A DNA stretch of 64,000 nucleotides from assembly GCF_016461955.1 (NCBI RefSeq), contig NZ_JADMNM010000002.1, positions 248,001 through 312,000 of the forward strand. The letters are read 5' to 3'. The notes beneath the pieces are model-generated. The model had not been told where the DNA came from. It saw nothing but the letters and a program-made list of their open reading frames with translations, and searched no databases. The translations under genes were made by a program, and so were the position numbers. Below, piece after piece: positions 29,185 through 38,114 of the stretch (position 1 is the first letter of the stretch; every line of letters starts with the position of its first letter). This DNA comes from Qipengyuania sp. YIM B01966 (GTDB lineage Bacteria > Pseudomonadota > Alphaproteobacteria > Sphingomonadales > Sphingomonadaceae).

Positions 29185-30009
29185 CTATGAAACCTGCGTT
29201 GCACGGGCAAGCCCGAAGGGCACGATCCGGTTCTCCGCGTCATGGCCGATCTGCGCGCGGCCGAGATAGGGAATCCCCGTGCGCTCGGACCAATAGCGAG
29301 CGATCGCTTCCTCGTCGCAGCCGAACGCGCGGTCATTGACCGGCACCGCGCTGACCGTGCCCAGCCGCAATCCGGCTATGTCCGGCAACTGGGAGGTGAT
29401 GTGGAAAAACAGCCGGTCCACCGCGTAAAGGTGTTCGGCCACCTCCTCGACCAGCACGACATGGCCCGACAGGTCAGGCATCAGCGGGGTGCCGACCAGC
29501 ATCGCCAGCGTCATCAGGTTGAACGCGGCGACCGGCTCCGGGCCGAGCGCGGGCTCGACCCCACCCGGTAAACCGGCAAGCCAATCGAGCACCCGCGCCA
29601 CCGCCGCCTCGCCATCCGTGCGCAGCACGTCGGTCGGCATCGGGGCATGCGTCTGGCGGCCGATTTGCCGGCCGTACAGCGCGCCGAGCAGCGTCCCGGT
29701 GTCCGAGTAGCCGAGATACTCCTTTCGCCCTCCAGCGGCCTCCAGCGCGCCGAGAAACGGCTCCGCAATCCGGGCCGAGCCGTAGCCGCCCTTGGCGAAC
29801 CAGACGGCATCAAACGCCGGATCGTTGGCGCATTCGAGCAGTGCGGCGAGGCGCACGGCGTCGGAACCGGCGAAATGGCCTTCGCTGGCGAAGCACTGGT
29901 CGTGGAAATGCAATTCGAGCGCGGGGTAGTTTTCCGCGATCCGCAGCACCCGCTCCGCAGCCTCGCGGGCAAGCGGGGCGCCGGGCGCGCAGATGGCGAT
30001 GCGTTTCAT
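29185..30009 (-). CDS. ldcA: LD-carboxypeptidase (S66), muropeptide recycling
   Basis: A 274-residue S66 serine peptidase that removes terminal D-Ala from tetrapeptide muropeptides, in the cytoplasm during murein recycling. The nucleophile elbow is GYSDTG, preceded by VWFAKGGYGSARI (family GGYG motif). The later VVLVEEVAE segment carries the Glu, and a His near PYLGRAQIGHDAENR is a candidate for the third catalytic residue. It is divergent from a MurC-type ligase gene, 77 bases apart, which fits a peptidoglycan recycling pairing. Confidence 0.9.
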   Translation of the reverse strand: MKRIAICAPGAPLAREAAERVLRIAENYPALELHFHDQCFASEGHFAGSDAVRLAALLECANDPAFDAVWFAKGGYGSARIAEPFLGALEAAGGRKEYLGYSDTGTLLGALYGRQIGRQTHAPMPTDVLRTDGEAAVARVLDWLAGLPGGVEPALGPEPVAAFNLMTLAMLVGTPLMPDLSGHVVLVEEVAEHLYAVDRLFFHITSQLPDIAGLRLGTVSAVPVNDRAFGCDEEAIARYWSERTGIPYLGRAQIGHDAENRIVPFGLARATQVS

Positions 30010-30086
30010 GCCCACCGCCCTAGCCTCGCCCCGGTGCCGCGTGAAGGGCGATTGCCTGCACCCCAAACCGTTGTTAGCGGCCCCGC

Positions 30087-31511
30087 ATGACCGACGCCCA
30101 TGTCCCGCTCGACCTCGCCGCCCGCCCGTGGTTCTTCTGCGGCATCGGCGGGTCGGGGATGCTGCCGCTGGCGCAGATCCTCAAGGCAGCCGGAGCTGAG
30201 GTGGCCGGGTCCGACCGCAGCCGTGACCAGGGCCGCACGCCGGAGAAATTCGCCGCGCTGGAGGCGCAAGGGTTCACGCTGTTCCCGCAGGACGGAAGCG
30301 GGATCAGCAACCCGCAGCAGATCCTCGTCGCGTCCGCCGCGATTGAAGATTCGGTGCCGGAAATCGCGAGGGCCGCCGAGCTCGGCTGCCTGCGGCTGAC
30401 GCGGGCGCAGTTGCTCTCGGCGCTGTTCAACCGCGCGCCGACCGGCGTCGCGGTGGCCGGGACCAGCGGCAAATCGACCGTCACCGCGATGCTTGCCTGG
30501 ATCATGTCCGAAGCAGGACTGGACCCCACGATCATGAACGGGGCGGTGATGAAGAACTTCGTTACCTCCGACAATCCGCTCGCCAGCGCGCGGATCGGAG
30601 CTGGCGGCGTGTTTGTCAGCGAGGTAGACGAAAGCGACGGTTCGATCGCGCTTTACCGCCCCGCGGTGGGCGTGCTCCTCAATGTCAGCCTCGATCACAA
30701 GAGCATGGCTGAGTTGCGCGCGCTGTTCGGCGATTTCCTTGCCGCATCTGCCAGCGCGGCGATCAATGCCGACGATGCCGAGGCGCTGGCCCTGCGACAC
30801 CTGGCGGCGGAGGTGCTGACCTTCGGTTTCGCCGCCAGTGCTGAGATCGGCGTTGTCGAGGGAAGCGCGGCGTTCGGGGCCGGCAGCTCGACCGCGACCA
30901 TCTGCGACCGGCGGAGCGGCGTTGAACACCCTCTGCATCTGCCGATGCCGGGCCGGCACAACCTGTCGAACGCGCTGGCCGCGCTGGCCGGCGCCAACCT
31001 CGCCGGCGTGCCGCTGGCCGACGGGGTCGCCGCGCTGGCGCGCTTTGCCGGCCTTGCCCGCAGGTTCGACGTCATCGGCACCAGCCCGGCCGGCGTGACC
31101 GTGATCGACGATTTCGGGCACAACCCCGAGAAATGCGCCGCCACGCTGCGGACCCTCAAAACCAGCCCCGGCCACGTCATCGCGCTGTTCCAGCCCCACG
31201 GCTACGGCCCGCTGCGGCAAATGGGCGCGGAACTGGCCGAAACCTTTGCCCGCGAACTCGGCCCTGACGACATCGCGATCTTCACCGACCCGGTCTATTT
31301 CGGCGGCACGGTTGATCGCAGCGAAGGAAGCGAACGGATCGTCGCGCTGATCGCGGGCGCTGGCCGCACCGCGGTCCACATTGCGGACCGAGACGAAGCC
31401 GGCGACTTTATCGCCGCACACGCCAAGCCCGGCGACCGCGTGGTGATCATGGGCGCCCGCGACGACACGCTGACCCAGTTCGCCCGCGACCTGCTCGCCC
31501 GCCTCCCCTGA
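30087..31511 (+). CDS. MurC-type Mur ligase, possible muropeptide recycling ligase
   Basis: A 474-residue ATP-dependent Mur ligase. The N-terminal GIGGSGM loop (19-25) binds UDP-sugar and is like MurC. GTSGKST (125-131) is the ATP loop, EVDESDGS is the metal-binding region, and DDFGHNPEKCAATL starts the C-terminal domain. MurC adds L-Ala to UDP-MurNAc; the related Mpl adds the recycled tripeptide. The gene lies beside ldcA rather than in a division/cell-wall cluster, so a recycling role is plausible but inferred. A primary murC would be expected elsewhere in the genome. It is convergent with the DUF808 gene. Confidence 0.8.
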   Translation: MTDAHVPLDLAARPWFFCGIGGSGMLPLAQILKAAGAEVAGSDRSRDQGRTPEKFAALEAQGFTLFPQDGSGISNPQQILVASAAIEDSVPEIARAAELGCLRLTRAQLLSALFNRAPTGVAVAGTSGKSTVTAMLAWIMSEAGLDPTIMNGAVMKNFVTSDNPLASARIGAGGVFVSEVDESDGSIALYRPAVGVLLNVSLDHKSMAELRALFGDFLAASASAAINADDAEALALRHLAAEVLTFGFAASAEIGVVEGSAAFGAGSSTATICDRRSGVEHPLHLPMPGRHNLSNALAALAGANLAGVPLADGVAALARFAGLARRFDVIGTSPAGVTVIDDFGHNPEKCAATLRTLKTSPGHVIALFQPHGYGPLRQMGAELAETFARELGPDDIAIFTDPVYFGGTVDRSEGSERIVALIAGAGRTAVHIADRDEAGDFIAAHAKPGDRVVIMGARDDTLTQFARDLLARLP

Positions 31512-31513
31512 GG

Positions 31514-32464
31514 TCAGTGCGCCCCCTTCCCGGTGATCTTCTCGACCAAAGGCAACACGGTGTAGACGATGATCATTCCGATCACGAAGCCGACCACGGC
31601 CGAAATCGCCGCGTAAGTCGCCCAGCCTAATATCCCGCCGAGCGGACCGGTGGCATGCTCGACCGCATGCTGCACCCCGTGACCCCATTCCGCCGGCGCA
31701 TGCCAGCCCAGTTCCTCCAGCCCGTGGAGGATGATCCCCCCGCCGACCCACAGCATGGCGATGGTCCCCACCACAGACAGGAAGGTCAGCAATTTGGGCA
31801 TAGCGGCAAGCAGTCCGCGCCCGACAGCCTGCGCCGCAGCCTGCGGTTTCTTCGACAGATGCAGACCGACATCATCCATCTTCACGATCAGCGCCACGGC
31901 ACCATACACCAGAATGGTAATCCCGATGCCCACAAGCGCGAGGATGATGCCGCGGGTGACCAACGTCTCTGCCGCCACCTCGTTTAGCGTGATGGCCATG
32001 ATTTCGCCCGATAGGATAAGGTCGGTGCGAATGGCCCCTGCGACGCGGTCCTTTTCAAACTGTTCGATGTCTTCGATCGGATCTTCGAGCGTCTGGCCGT
32101 GTTTCTCCCCGCCCAGCTTCTCGAGGATTTTCTCTGCACCTTCGAAGGCGAGATATGCGCCCCCGAGCATCAGTATCGGAACGATGGCCCACGGAAGAAA
32201 TTCGCTGAGGATCAAGGCCGCCGGCAGCAGGATCAGCAGTTTGTTCTTGAGGCTGCCGCGAGTAATCCGGGCAATCATCGGCAATTCGCGCGAAGGGTCG
32301 AGGCCGGTGACATAGGACGGGGTTACCGCCGCATCGTCGATCACCACGCCGGCCGCCTTGGTGCTGGCGCGCCCGGCGGCGACGCCAATATCATCGACCG
32401 AGGCCGCAGCGGCGCGGGCAATCACGGAAATATCGTCAAGCAGTGCCATGAGGCCGCCGGGCAT
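31514..32464 (-). CDS. DUF808 (YedI-like) membrane protein
   Basis: A 316-residue integral membrane protein with about five or six hydrophobic segments, of the DUF808 family. It starts LLDDISVIARAAAASVDDIG and contains KNKLLILLPAALILSEFLPW and LILSGEIMAITLNEVA, all family-typical. Biochemical role unknown. GAAGGAT lies properly before the ATG at 32464; a second ATG five codons later is weaker. It is divergent from the rpsF operon. Confidence 0.88.
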   Translation of the reverse strand: MPGGLMALLDDISVIARAAAASVDDIGVAAGRASTKAAGVVIDDAAVTPSYVTGLDPSRELPMIARITRGSLKNKLLILLPAALILSEFLPWAIVPILMLGGAYLAFEGAEKILEKLGGEKHGQTLEDPIEDIEQFEKDRVAGAIRTDLILSGEIMAITLNEVAAETLVTRGIILALVGIGITILVYGAVALIVKMDDVGLHLSKKPQAAAQAVGRGLLAAMPKLLTFLSVVGTIAMLWVGGGIILHGLEELGWHAPAEWGHGVQHAVEHATGPLGGILGWATYAAISAVVGFVIGMIIVYTVLPLVEKITGKGAH

Positions 32465-32562
32465 GTGTGTTATCCTTCTGTCCTGTTCGCTGTCCTAGTG
32501 CGTTGATATGGCCGGGCTGGCAAGGCGCCCCGCACCTTCTCTGCCCGACCGGTAGCCGCCGC

Positions 32563-32590
32563 TTGCATTTTGTGCCCGGTCCGCTATGGG
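32563..32590 (+). promoter_or_regulatory. Candidate promoter of rpsF-rpsR-rplI
   Basis: TTGCAT (32563-32568) and TATGGG (32585-32590) are spaced by 16 bases, 100 bases before rpsF. A near-palindrome CCCGGCGTTAACGGCGGG follows at 32598-32615 in the would-be leader. The call rests on likeness to sigma-70 elements only. Confidence 0.35.
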
Positions 32591-32692
32591 CGCGCCTCCC
32601 GGCGTTAACGGCGGGAATGAAGAAAGCCGGAGGGGCTCCGCAATCCCGCGGATCAGCCAGCGATCGGCCACGAACATGGAAGGACCGCGAAG

Positions 32693-33058
32693 ATGGCTCT
32701 GTACGAGCACGTCTTTCTCGCGCGCCAGGACCTCTCGCAGGCCCAGGTTGACGCGCTGGCCGCACAGGCCACCGAAATCATTGAAGCGAATGACGGCAAG
32801 GTGACGCGCACCGAGACCTGGGGCCTCAAGAACCTGGCCTACAAGATCGACCGCAATCGCAAGGCCCACTTCGTGATGCTCAACATCGAAGGCCCGGGCT
32901 CGGTCGTTGCCGAACTCGAGCGCCAGACGCGCATCAACGAAGATGTCATCCGCTACATGACCATCCGCATCGAAGAAGCGCCCGATGGCCCGTCGGTGAT
33001 GATGCGCAAGAACGACCGCGACCGGAAGCGTCGCTCTGACCGTGAGGAGCGCGACTGA
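32693..33058 (+). CDS. rpsF: 30S ribosomal protein S6
   Basis: A 121-residue ribosomal protein that pairs with S18 on the platform of the 30S subunit. It starts [18 protein letters not shown] and has the [20 protein letters not shown] segment of the family. The C-terminal tail is basic ([13 protein letters not shown]). GAAGGACC lies before the ATG. It is the first gene of the rpsF-rpsR-rplI operon, and its stop overlaps the rpsR start (TGATG). Confidence 0.97.
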   Translation: MALYEHVFLARQDLSQAQVDALAAQATEIIEANDGKVTRTETWGLKNLAYKIDRNRKAHFVMLNIEGPGSVVAELERQTRINEDVIRYMTIRIEEAPDGPSVMMRKNDRDRKRRSDREERD

Positions 33059-33282
33059 TGGCCCGCCCGTTTTTCCGCCGCCGCAAATCATGCCCTTTCG
33101 CGGGCAAGAACGCGCCGCAGATCGATTACAAGGATGTGCGCCTGCTCCAGGGCTTCATGTCCGAACGGGGCAAGATCGTCCCCAGCCGCATCACCGCCGT
33201 CAGCGCGAAGAAGCAGCGTGAGCTCGCCAAGGCGATCAAGCGCGCGCGCCATATCGGCCTGCTGCCCTACATCGTGAAGTAA
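33058..33282 (+). CDS. rpsR: 30S ribosomal protein S18
   Basis: A 74-residue ribosomal protein partnering S6. It has the CPF motif near the N terminus, [19 protein letters not shown], and [20 protein letters not shown], all diagnostic. The start shares a base with the rpsF stop. AAGGAG before the next gene follows directly. Confidence 0.97.
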   Translation: MARPFFRRRKSCPFAGKNAPQIDYKDVRLLQGFMSERGKIVPSRITAVSAKKQRELAKAIKRARHIGLLPYIVK

Positions 33283-33294
33283 GGAGCGACCGAC

Positions 33295-33909
33295 ATGGAT
33301 ATCATTCTGCTCGAACGGATCGAGAAGCTCGGCACGATCGGCGATGTCGTCTCGGTCAAGGACGGCTATGCCCGCAACTTCCTGCTGCCGCAGAAGAAGG
33401 CGCTCCGCGCCAACGATGCGAACCGCAAGGTGTTCGAAGCCAATCGCGAACGGCTCGAAAAGGAAAATGCCGAGCGCCGCAGCGAAGCCGAACAGCATGG
33501 CGAAAAGGTTGCCGGCGCCGAAGTGGTGCTGATCCGCGCCTCGTCGAACACCGGCCAGCTCTACGGCTCGGTCAATGTGCGCGACATCGTCGCCGCGCTG
33601 TCCGAACAGGGCCACCAGATCGACAAGCGCCAGGTGATCATGGGCACGCCGATCAAGAATATCGGGATGCACGACGTCCGCGTCGATCTGCACCCCGAAG
33701 TTTCGGTGACGATCAAGGCCAATGTCGCCCGGTCGGACGACGAAGCCGAATTGCAGCGCCAGGGCGTAGACGTGATGGCGGCGATGTTTGCCGAAGACCA
33801 GGCAGCCGAAGGCGGCGCTGGCTTCACCGAAGCGGTCGACCCGTCGCTCGAACCCGGTGAAATCCCGGCCGATATGCTCGAAGCCACCGATGGTGCGGAT
33901 CAGGCCTGA
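33295..33909 (+). CDS. rplI: 50S ribosomal protein L9
   Basis: A 204-residue large-subunit protein. The N-terminal domain is MDIILLERIEKLGTIGDVV with DGYARNFLLPQKKA, joined by the long connecting helix to the C-terminal domain (VRDIVAALSEQGHQIDKRQV). The acidic C-terminal extension beyond ~150 residues is common in sphingomonads. It is the last gene of the operon, followed by a clear hairpin terminator. Confidence 0.96.
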   Translation: MDIILLERIEKLGTIGDVVSVKDGYARNFLLPQKKALRANDANRKVFEANRERLEKENAERRSEAEQHGEKVAGAEVVLIRASSNTGQLYGSVNVRDIVAALSEQGHQIDKRQVIMGTPIKNIGMHDVRVDLHPEVSVTIKANVARSDDEAELQRQGVDVMAAMFAEDQAAEGGAGFTEAVDPSLEPGEIPADMLEATDGADQA

Positions 33910-33934
33910 GCCTCGTTTCCGCGCAACAGATCGA

Positions 33935-33965
33935 GGGGCGCAGCCGAAAGGTCGCGCCCCTTTTT
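33935..33965 (+). terminator. Rho-independent terminator of the ribosomal operon
   Basis: GGGGCGC (33935-33941) pairs with GCGCCCC (33954-33960), and TTTTT follows directly at 33961-33965. It starts 26 bases after the rplI stop. The stem and T tract make this the clearest intrinsic terminator in the window. Confidence 0.85.
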
Positions 33966-34175
33966 CGTGCCTGACGGTTTGCGAAGGTGACAGACGTCGC
34001 GTCGCACGATTTGCGTAAGCGCTTGATTTGGCTGCACGTTTGGCGAACCCGTGTGACTTTCCGGGCCAGGGGTGTCGCCTTTGGTCGTCAGGTGCGGTGG
34101 CAAGCGGGGTGACGGGGCGCAGGCAGGACATTCGCCAGCGCTAACACGCGATGGCGGATGTAGGACATTCCCAAG
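33966..34175. other. Non-coding gap with a 9-base direct repeat
   Basis: The gap between rplI and the APC permease is 308 bases, of which both ends are terminators. In the middle, AGGACATTC occurs at 34125-34133 and 34162-34170, enclosing an imperfect inverted repeat CGCCA/TGGCG (34133-34137, 34152-34156). No convincing coding sequence is seen. Confidence 0.4.
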
Positions 34176-34209
34176 AAAAGAGGGCGGCAGCGCGAAAGCA
34201 CCGCCGCCC
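34176..34209 (-). terminator. Terminator of the APC permease gene
   Basis: GGGCGGC (34182-34188) and GCCGCCC (34203-34209) form the stem. Read on the minus strand it is followed by TCTTTTCTT. It lies 9 bases after the permease stop. Confidence 0.75.
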
Positions 34210-34217
34210 TTTCGCTA

Positions 34218-35771
34218 TCATGCGTCCTTGCCGCCCGGCGTATGAATACCGGGAAGCGGCGGCACGGGCTGCGGCGGGATATCCGGATCGTCTTCGTGCA
34301 CGTCGATGATGCCGCGACCGACGTGGCTGCGCTGGCGGCTGTAGAAGAAATACACCAGCAGCCCGATCACGGCCCAGAGCGCGAAGAGCAGCTTGCTCTT
34401 CTCATCAAGGCTCCAGAACAGATAGACACAGCCGGCAATCGACAGCGGCGCAACCAGCGCCACCAGCGGCGTGCGGAAGGGCCGATGGCGCGTCGGGTCG
34501 GTCCGTCGCAACAGCAGCACGGCGAGCGACACTGCAGCAAAGGCGAACAGCGTACCCGAGTTCGAGATGTTGGCGAGCTGCCCGACGGGGAAGAACCCGG
34601 CAAAAAGCGCCACCGCGATCCCCGTCAGCACCGTCACGAAATGGGGTGTCTGATAACGCGGATGAATCTTGCTGAACGCGGCCGGCAGCAACCCGTCGCG
34701 GCTCATGGTGAAGAAGATGCGGGTCTGGCCGAACATCATCATCAGCACCACCGAAGGCAGCGCCAGGATAGCGGCAAGCCCCACCAGATTGCCGATCTGC
34801 GGCCAGCCGATCTCGCGCAGCGTCCACGCCAGCGCTTCCTTCGAGCAGACCACCGCCTGGTTGCCGATCGCACCGCAAGCATCGGTCAGCGCACGGCTGC
34901 CCGGTTCCAGCGCCTCCCCGCCGCTGAGGCCGACCGGCTGCGCGCCCACCGTGCCGATAACGCCCGCCGCGACCAGCAGGTAGAAGATGGTGCAAATGCC
35001 GAGGCTGCCGATCAGCCCGATCGGCATATTGCGCTGGGGGTTGCGGGTTTCTTCGGCAGCGGTCGAGACCGCGTCGAAACCGACATAGGCGAAGAAGATC
35101 GAAGCCGCCGCAGCGCTGATCCCGCCGAAGCCGAGCGGGCTGAACGGTTCGAACTTCTCCATGTTCATCACCGGAATCGCCAACACGATGAACGCGGTCA
35201 GCGCGACGATCTTCACGCCCACGAGGATCGCATTGGCCGTGGCGGATTCCTTTGTCCCGCGAACCAGCAGTAGCGTGACGAGCAATGCGATCGCCATGGC
35301 GGGCAGATTGATCGCCCCCCCGTCGAACGGCCCAAGCGTCAGCGCGTCGGACACGTCGGTGCCGAACATGTGTTCGATATAGCCGATCATATAACCCGAC
35401 CAGCCGACGCTGACCGCGCCTGCCGCAACGGCATATTCGAGGATCAGCGCCCAGCCGACCATCCAGGCGATCAATTCGCCCATCACCGCATAGCTGTAGG
35501 TGTAGGCCGAACCCGAAACCGGCACCATCGAGGCCATCTCGGCATAACAGAGTGCGGCGACGGCGCAGACCACACCGGCAATGATGAAGCTGACCATCAT
35601 CCCCGGCCCCGCCTTTTGCGCGGCTTCGGCGGTCAGCACGAAAATGCCGGTGCCGATAACGGCGCCGATCCCCAGCATGGTCAGCTGGAAGGCACCCAAG
35701 GATCGGTGCAGCGATTTCTTTTCCGCCGTCGCCAGAATGGCGTCGAGCGGCTTGACGCGGTCAAGGAGCAT
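34218..35771 (-). CDS. APC-family amino acid permease (cationic amino acid type)
   Basis: A 517-residue membrane transporter with about 12-14 hydrophobic helices. The start of helix 1, GAFQLTMLGIGAVIGTGIFVLTA, carries the APC substrate-binding GxGIF-type loop. GFDAVSTAAEETRNPQRNMP is the signature of the CAT subgroup, proton-coupled or exchange transporters of amino acids. The specific substrate cannot be read. The ATG at 35771 starts the MLLDRVKPLD segment; the frame continues upstream without support. It stands alone, divergent from panB. Confidence 0.9.
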   Translation of the reverse strand: MLLDRVKPLDAILATAEKKSLHRSLGAFQLTMLGIGAVIGTGIFVLTAEAAQKAGPGMMVSFIIAGVVCAVAALCYAEMASMVPVSGSAYTYSYAVMGELIAWMVGWALILEYAVAAGAVSVGWSGYMIGYIEHMFGTDVSDALTLGPFDGGAINLPAMAIALLVTLLLVRGTKESATANAILVGVKIVALTAFIVLAIPVMNMEKFEPFSPLGFGGISAAAASIFFAYVGFDAVSTAAEETRNPQRNMPIGLIGSLGICTIFYLLVAAGVIGTVGAQPVGLSGGEALEPGSRALTDACGAIGNQAVVCSKEALAWTLREIGWPQIGNLVGLAAILALPSVVLMMMFGQTRIFFTMSRDGLLPAAFSKIHPRYQTPHFVTVLTGIAVALFAGFFPVGQLANISNSGTLFAFAAVSLAVLLLRRTDPTRHRPFRTPLVALVAPLSIAGCVYLFWSLDEKSKLLFALWAVIGLLVYFFYSRQRSHVGRGIIDVHEDDPDIPPQPVPPLPGIHTPGGKDA

Positions 35772-35908
35772 CAGCCCTGTTCCCTTATTTTCCGGGGGCC
35801 GTCGCGGCTCCCCTCCCTCTATGCGCGCGAAGCTAGCGGAGCGGGGCGTCAGCGCAAGCGCCAAGTGCGCCCTTTCCCCAAGGGCGCGCGGGGATTAGAG
35901 GCTTGCCC

Positions 35909-36778
35909 ATGTCCACCACTTTCCAGCTCGACACCAGCACCAGCCGCGCCAATCCCACGCCTTCGCCGATGAAGCGGCTGACCGTGCCGGCGATCCGGGC
36001 GCGAAAGAAGGGGGGCGCGGTCGATACCCCGATCGTCATGCTCACAGCCTATACCGCCCGGCAGGCGCAATTGCTCGATGCGCATTGCGATCTGCTGCTG
36101 GTCGGGGATTCGCTCGGTCAGGTGATTTACGGGCTGCCCTCGACCGTGCCGGTCACGCTCGACATGATGGCCAATCATGCCGCTGCGGTAGTGCGGGGAT
36201 CGTATCATGCGGTGGTGGTGGTCGATATGCCGTTCGGGTCGTACGAAGCCTCCCCGCACCAGGCGTTCGCCAGCGCCGCGCGGCTGCTGAAGGAAAGCGG
36301 TGCGGCGGCCATCAAGCTCGAAGGCGGCGCGGCGATGGCCGACACGGTCGCCTTCCTCAGCCAGCGGGGCATTCCGGTGATGGGCCATGTCGGCCTGACC
36401 CCGCAAGCGGTCAACGTGCTCGGCGGTTATGGCGCGCGCGGGCGCAGCACGGCGGAAGCCGACAAGATCACCGGCGATGCGCGGGCACTCGATGATGCGG
36501 GCGCGTTTGCAATCGTGGTCGAAGGGGTGGTCGAACCGATCGCGATTGCGATTACCGAGCAGGTTTCGTGCCCGACCATCGGCATCGGTGCCTCTGCCCG
36601 CTGTGACGGGCAGGTGCTGGTGACCGAGGACATGCTGGGCATGTTCGAGCGCGTGCCCCGCTTCGTCAAACGCTACGGCGACCTGGCCGCTACCATCGAG
36701 GCGGATGTTGCGCGCTATGCCGAAGAAGTGCGCGCGCGCAGCTTCCCGGGGCCGGAGCAAACCTATCAGCCGAAGTGA
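35909..36778 (+). CDS. panB: 3-methyl-2-oxobutanoate hydroxymethyltransferase
   Basis: A 289-residue first enzyme of pantothenate synthesis, adding a hydroxymethyl group from methylene-THF to ketoisovalerate. Motifs are [27 protein letters not shown] (Mg-binding Asp), [11 protein letters not shown] (second Asp), [17 protein letters not shown] and TIGIGAS. There is an N-terminal extension of ~20 residues before [17 protein letters not shown] precedes the ATG. No panC is adjacent. Confidence 0.95.
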   Translation: MSTTFQLDTSTSRANPTPSPMKRLTVPAIRARKKGGAVDTPIVMLTAYTARQAQLLDAHCDLLLVGDSLGQVIYGLPSTVPVTLDMMANHAAAVVRGSYHAVVVVDMPFGSYEASPHQAFASAARLLKESGAAAIKLEGGAAMADTVAFLSQRGIPVMGHVGLTPQAVNVLGGYGARGRSTAEADKITGDARALDDAGAFAIVVEGVVEPIAIAITEQVSCPTIGIGASARCDGQVLVTEDMLGMFERVPRFVKRYGDLAATIEADVARYAEEVRARSFPGPEQTYQPK

Positions 36779-36796
36779 GGGGTGCCTTGTGCCATG

Positions 36797-36968
36797 CCCC
36801 CTTCGACAAACCAGCTCAGGGTGAGTGGGGGTTGTTAATCTCGCACGCCAACGCCGCTCAGGCTGTGCTTGTCGAAGCCCCTCGCGCCATGCACCCTTCG
36901 ACCAGCTCAGGGCGAGCGGGTCTTAATGAATTTGCACCCCCCACCCGCTCAGGCTGAGCTTGTCGAAG
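36797..36968. repeat. Cluster of four REP-like inverted units
   Basis: Four copies of a ~25-base unit with core TTCGACAAGCTCAG-like sequence lie between panB and the DUF475 gene at 36797-36830, 36854-36877, 36894-36920 and 36945-36968. Units 1 and 3 point one way, and 2 and 4 the other, giving two inverted pairs. Unit 1 carries a three-base insertion. Similar units recur at 58.3-58.5 kb and inside uvrA. No repeat-associated transposase gene is in the window. Confidence 0.85.
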
Positions 36969-37034
36969 CCCCTCGCACCAATCACCCCCCCGCGCCCTTG
37001 CTCTTTCAGCCCAGCACCCTTAGCGGCGCGGGGC

Positions 37035-38114
37035 ATGACGACTTTCCGCAAATATTACGGCTTCTCGCTGATCTTCACCCTCTTCTGCCTCGCGCTGGGC
37101 GCTTGGTATGGCTGGTCGAGCACGGGCTCGCTCAGGGCGACGCTTGGCATGCTGTGGATCATCGCGGTCCTCTCGGTGCTCGAAATCTCGCTCAGCTTCG
37201 ATAATGCGGTGGTGAATGCCTCGGTCCTGAAGGATATGGACAAGGTCTGGCAGCGCCGCTTCCTGACCTGGGGTATCGCTTTTGCTGTGTTCGGAATGCG
37301 GGTGGTGTTTCCGCTCGCCATCGTGGCCATCGCCGCAGGCCTCGGGCCGATGGAAACGATCCGCCTGTCGCTTAACGATCCGGCCGAATACGAACGGATC
37401 GTGAGTTCGGCCCATGTCGGAATAGCCGGTTTTGGCGGCGCCTTCCTGGCGATGGTCGGCCTCAAATTCTTTTTCGACGCCGACAAGGATGTGCACTGGA
37501 TCGGCAAGCTCGAACGCTTTCTCGGCCGGTTCGCCGCGCTGCCCGCTGCCGAGATCGCGCTGCTGCTTCTGGCGCTGTGGGGCATTTCGACACTGCTGGC
37601 GGATGCCGATGCGCTGACCTTCCTCGTCGCGGGCATCCTGGGCCTGGTGACGTTCATTGCTGTCGAGGGCGTCAGCACCATCCTCGAACTGCAGGAGGAA
37701 AAACACGCGCTCGCCGGGGCTGCTGCACGCAGCGGGCTTGGCGGGTTCATCTACCTCAACATCCTCGACGCATCGTTCAGCTTCGACGGGGTGATCGGCG
37801 CCTTCGCGCTGTCGAACAACATGATCGTCATCGCGCTCGGCCTCTCGATCGGCGCCATGTTCGTGCGTTCGATGACCATCCACCTGGTCGAGAAAGGGAC
37901 GCTGGCCGAATATCGCTATCTCGAACATGGCGCGTTCTGGGCGATCATCGTGCTCGGCGCGATCATGTTGCTGTCGGCCCGGTTCCATATTCCCGAGACG
38001 ATTACCGGGTTGATCGGGGCGATCCTGATCGGTCTGTCGCTGTGGTGGTCGGTGCGCTACAAACGCCGTCATCCCGAGGCGGATGATGATCGCCATGTGG
38101 TGCCAGGCGGCTAG
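37035..38114 (+). CDS. DUF475 family membrane protein (TerC-like)
   Basis: A 359-residue integral membrane protein with about nine hydrophobic segments. SVLEISLSFDNAVVNASVL is the TerC/DUF475 signature with the buried acidic residue, repeated in the second half as DASFSFDGVIGAFALSNN. Members are linked to tellurite resistance or metal handling, without firm function. The ATG at 37035 follows repeat-derived sequence that is open in frame but not coding. The 3' end overlaps the convergent symporter gene by 113 bases. Confidence 0.88.
   Translation: MTTFRKYYGFSLIFTLFCLALGAWYGWSSTGSLRATLGMLWIIAVLSVLEISLSFDNAVVNASVLKDMDKVWQRRFLTWGIAFAVFGMRVVFPLAIVAIAAGLGPMETIRLSLNDPAEYERIVSSAHVGIAGFGGAFLAMVGLKFFFDADKDVHWIGKLERFLGRFAALPAAEIALLLLALWGISTLLADADALTFLVAGILGLVTFIAVEGVSTILELQEEKHALAGAAARSGLGGFIYLNILDASFSFDGVIGAFALSNNMIVIALGLSIGAMFVRSMTIHLVEKGTLAEYRYLEHGAFWAIIVLGAIMLLSARFHIPETITGLIGAILIGLSLWWSVRYKRRHPEADDDRHVVPGG

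Noticed and set aside
36797-36968. CRISPR array
   Set aside because: Units alternate in orientation, vary in sequence and lack equal spacers; no cas genes.
36869-37034. Coding sequence upstream of the DUF475 ATG
   Set aside because: The in-frame peptide is encoded by REP-like units and has no ribosome binding site.
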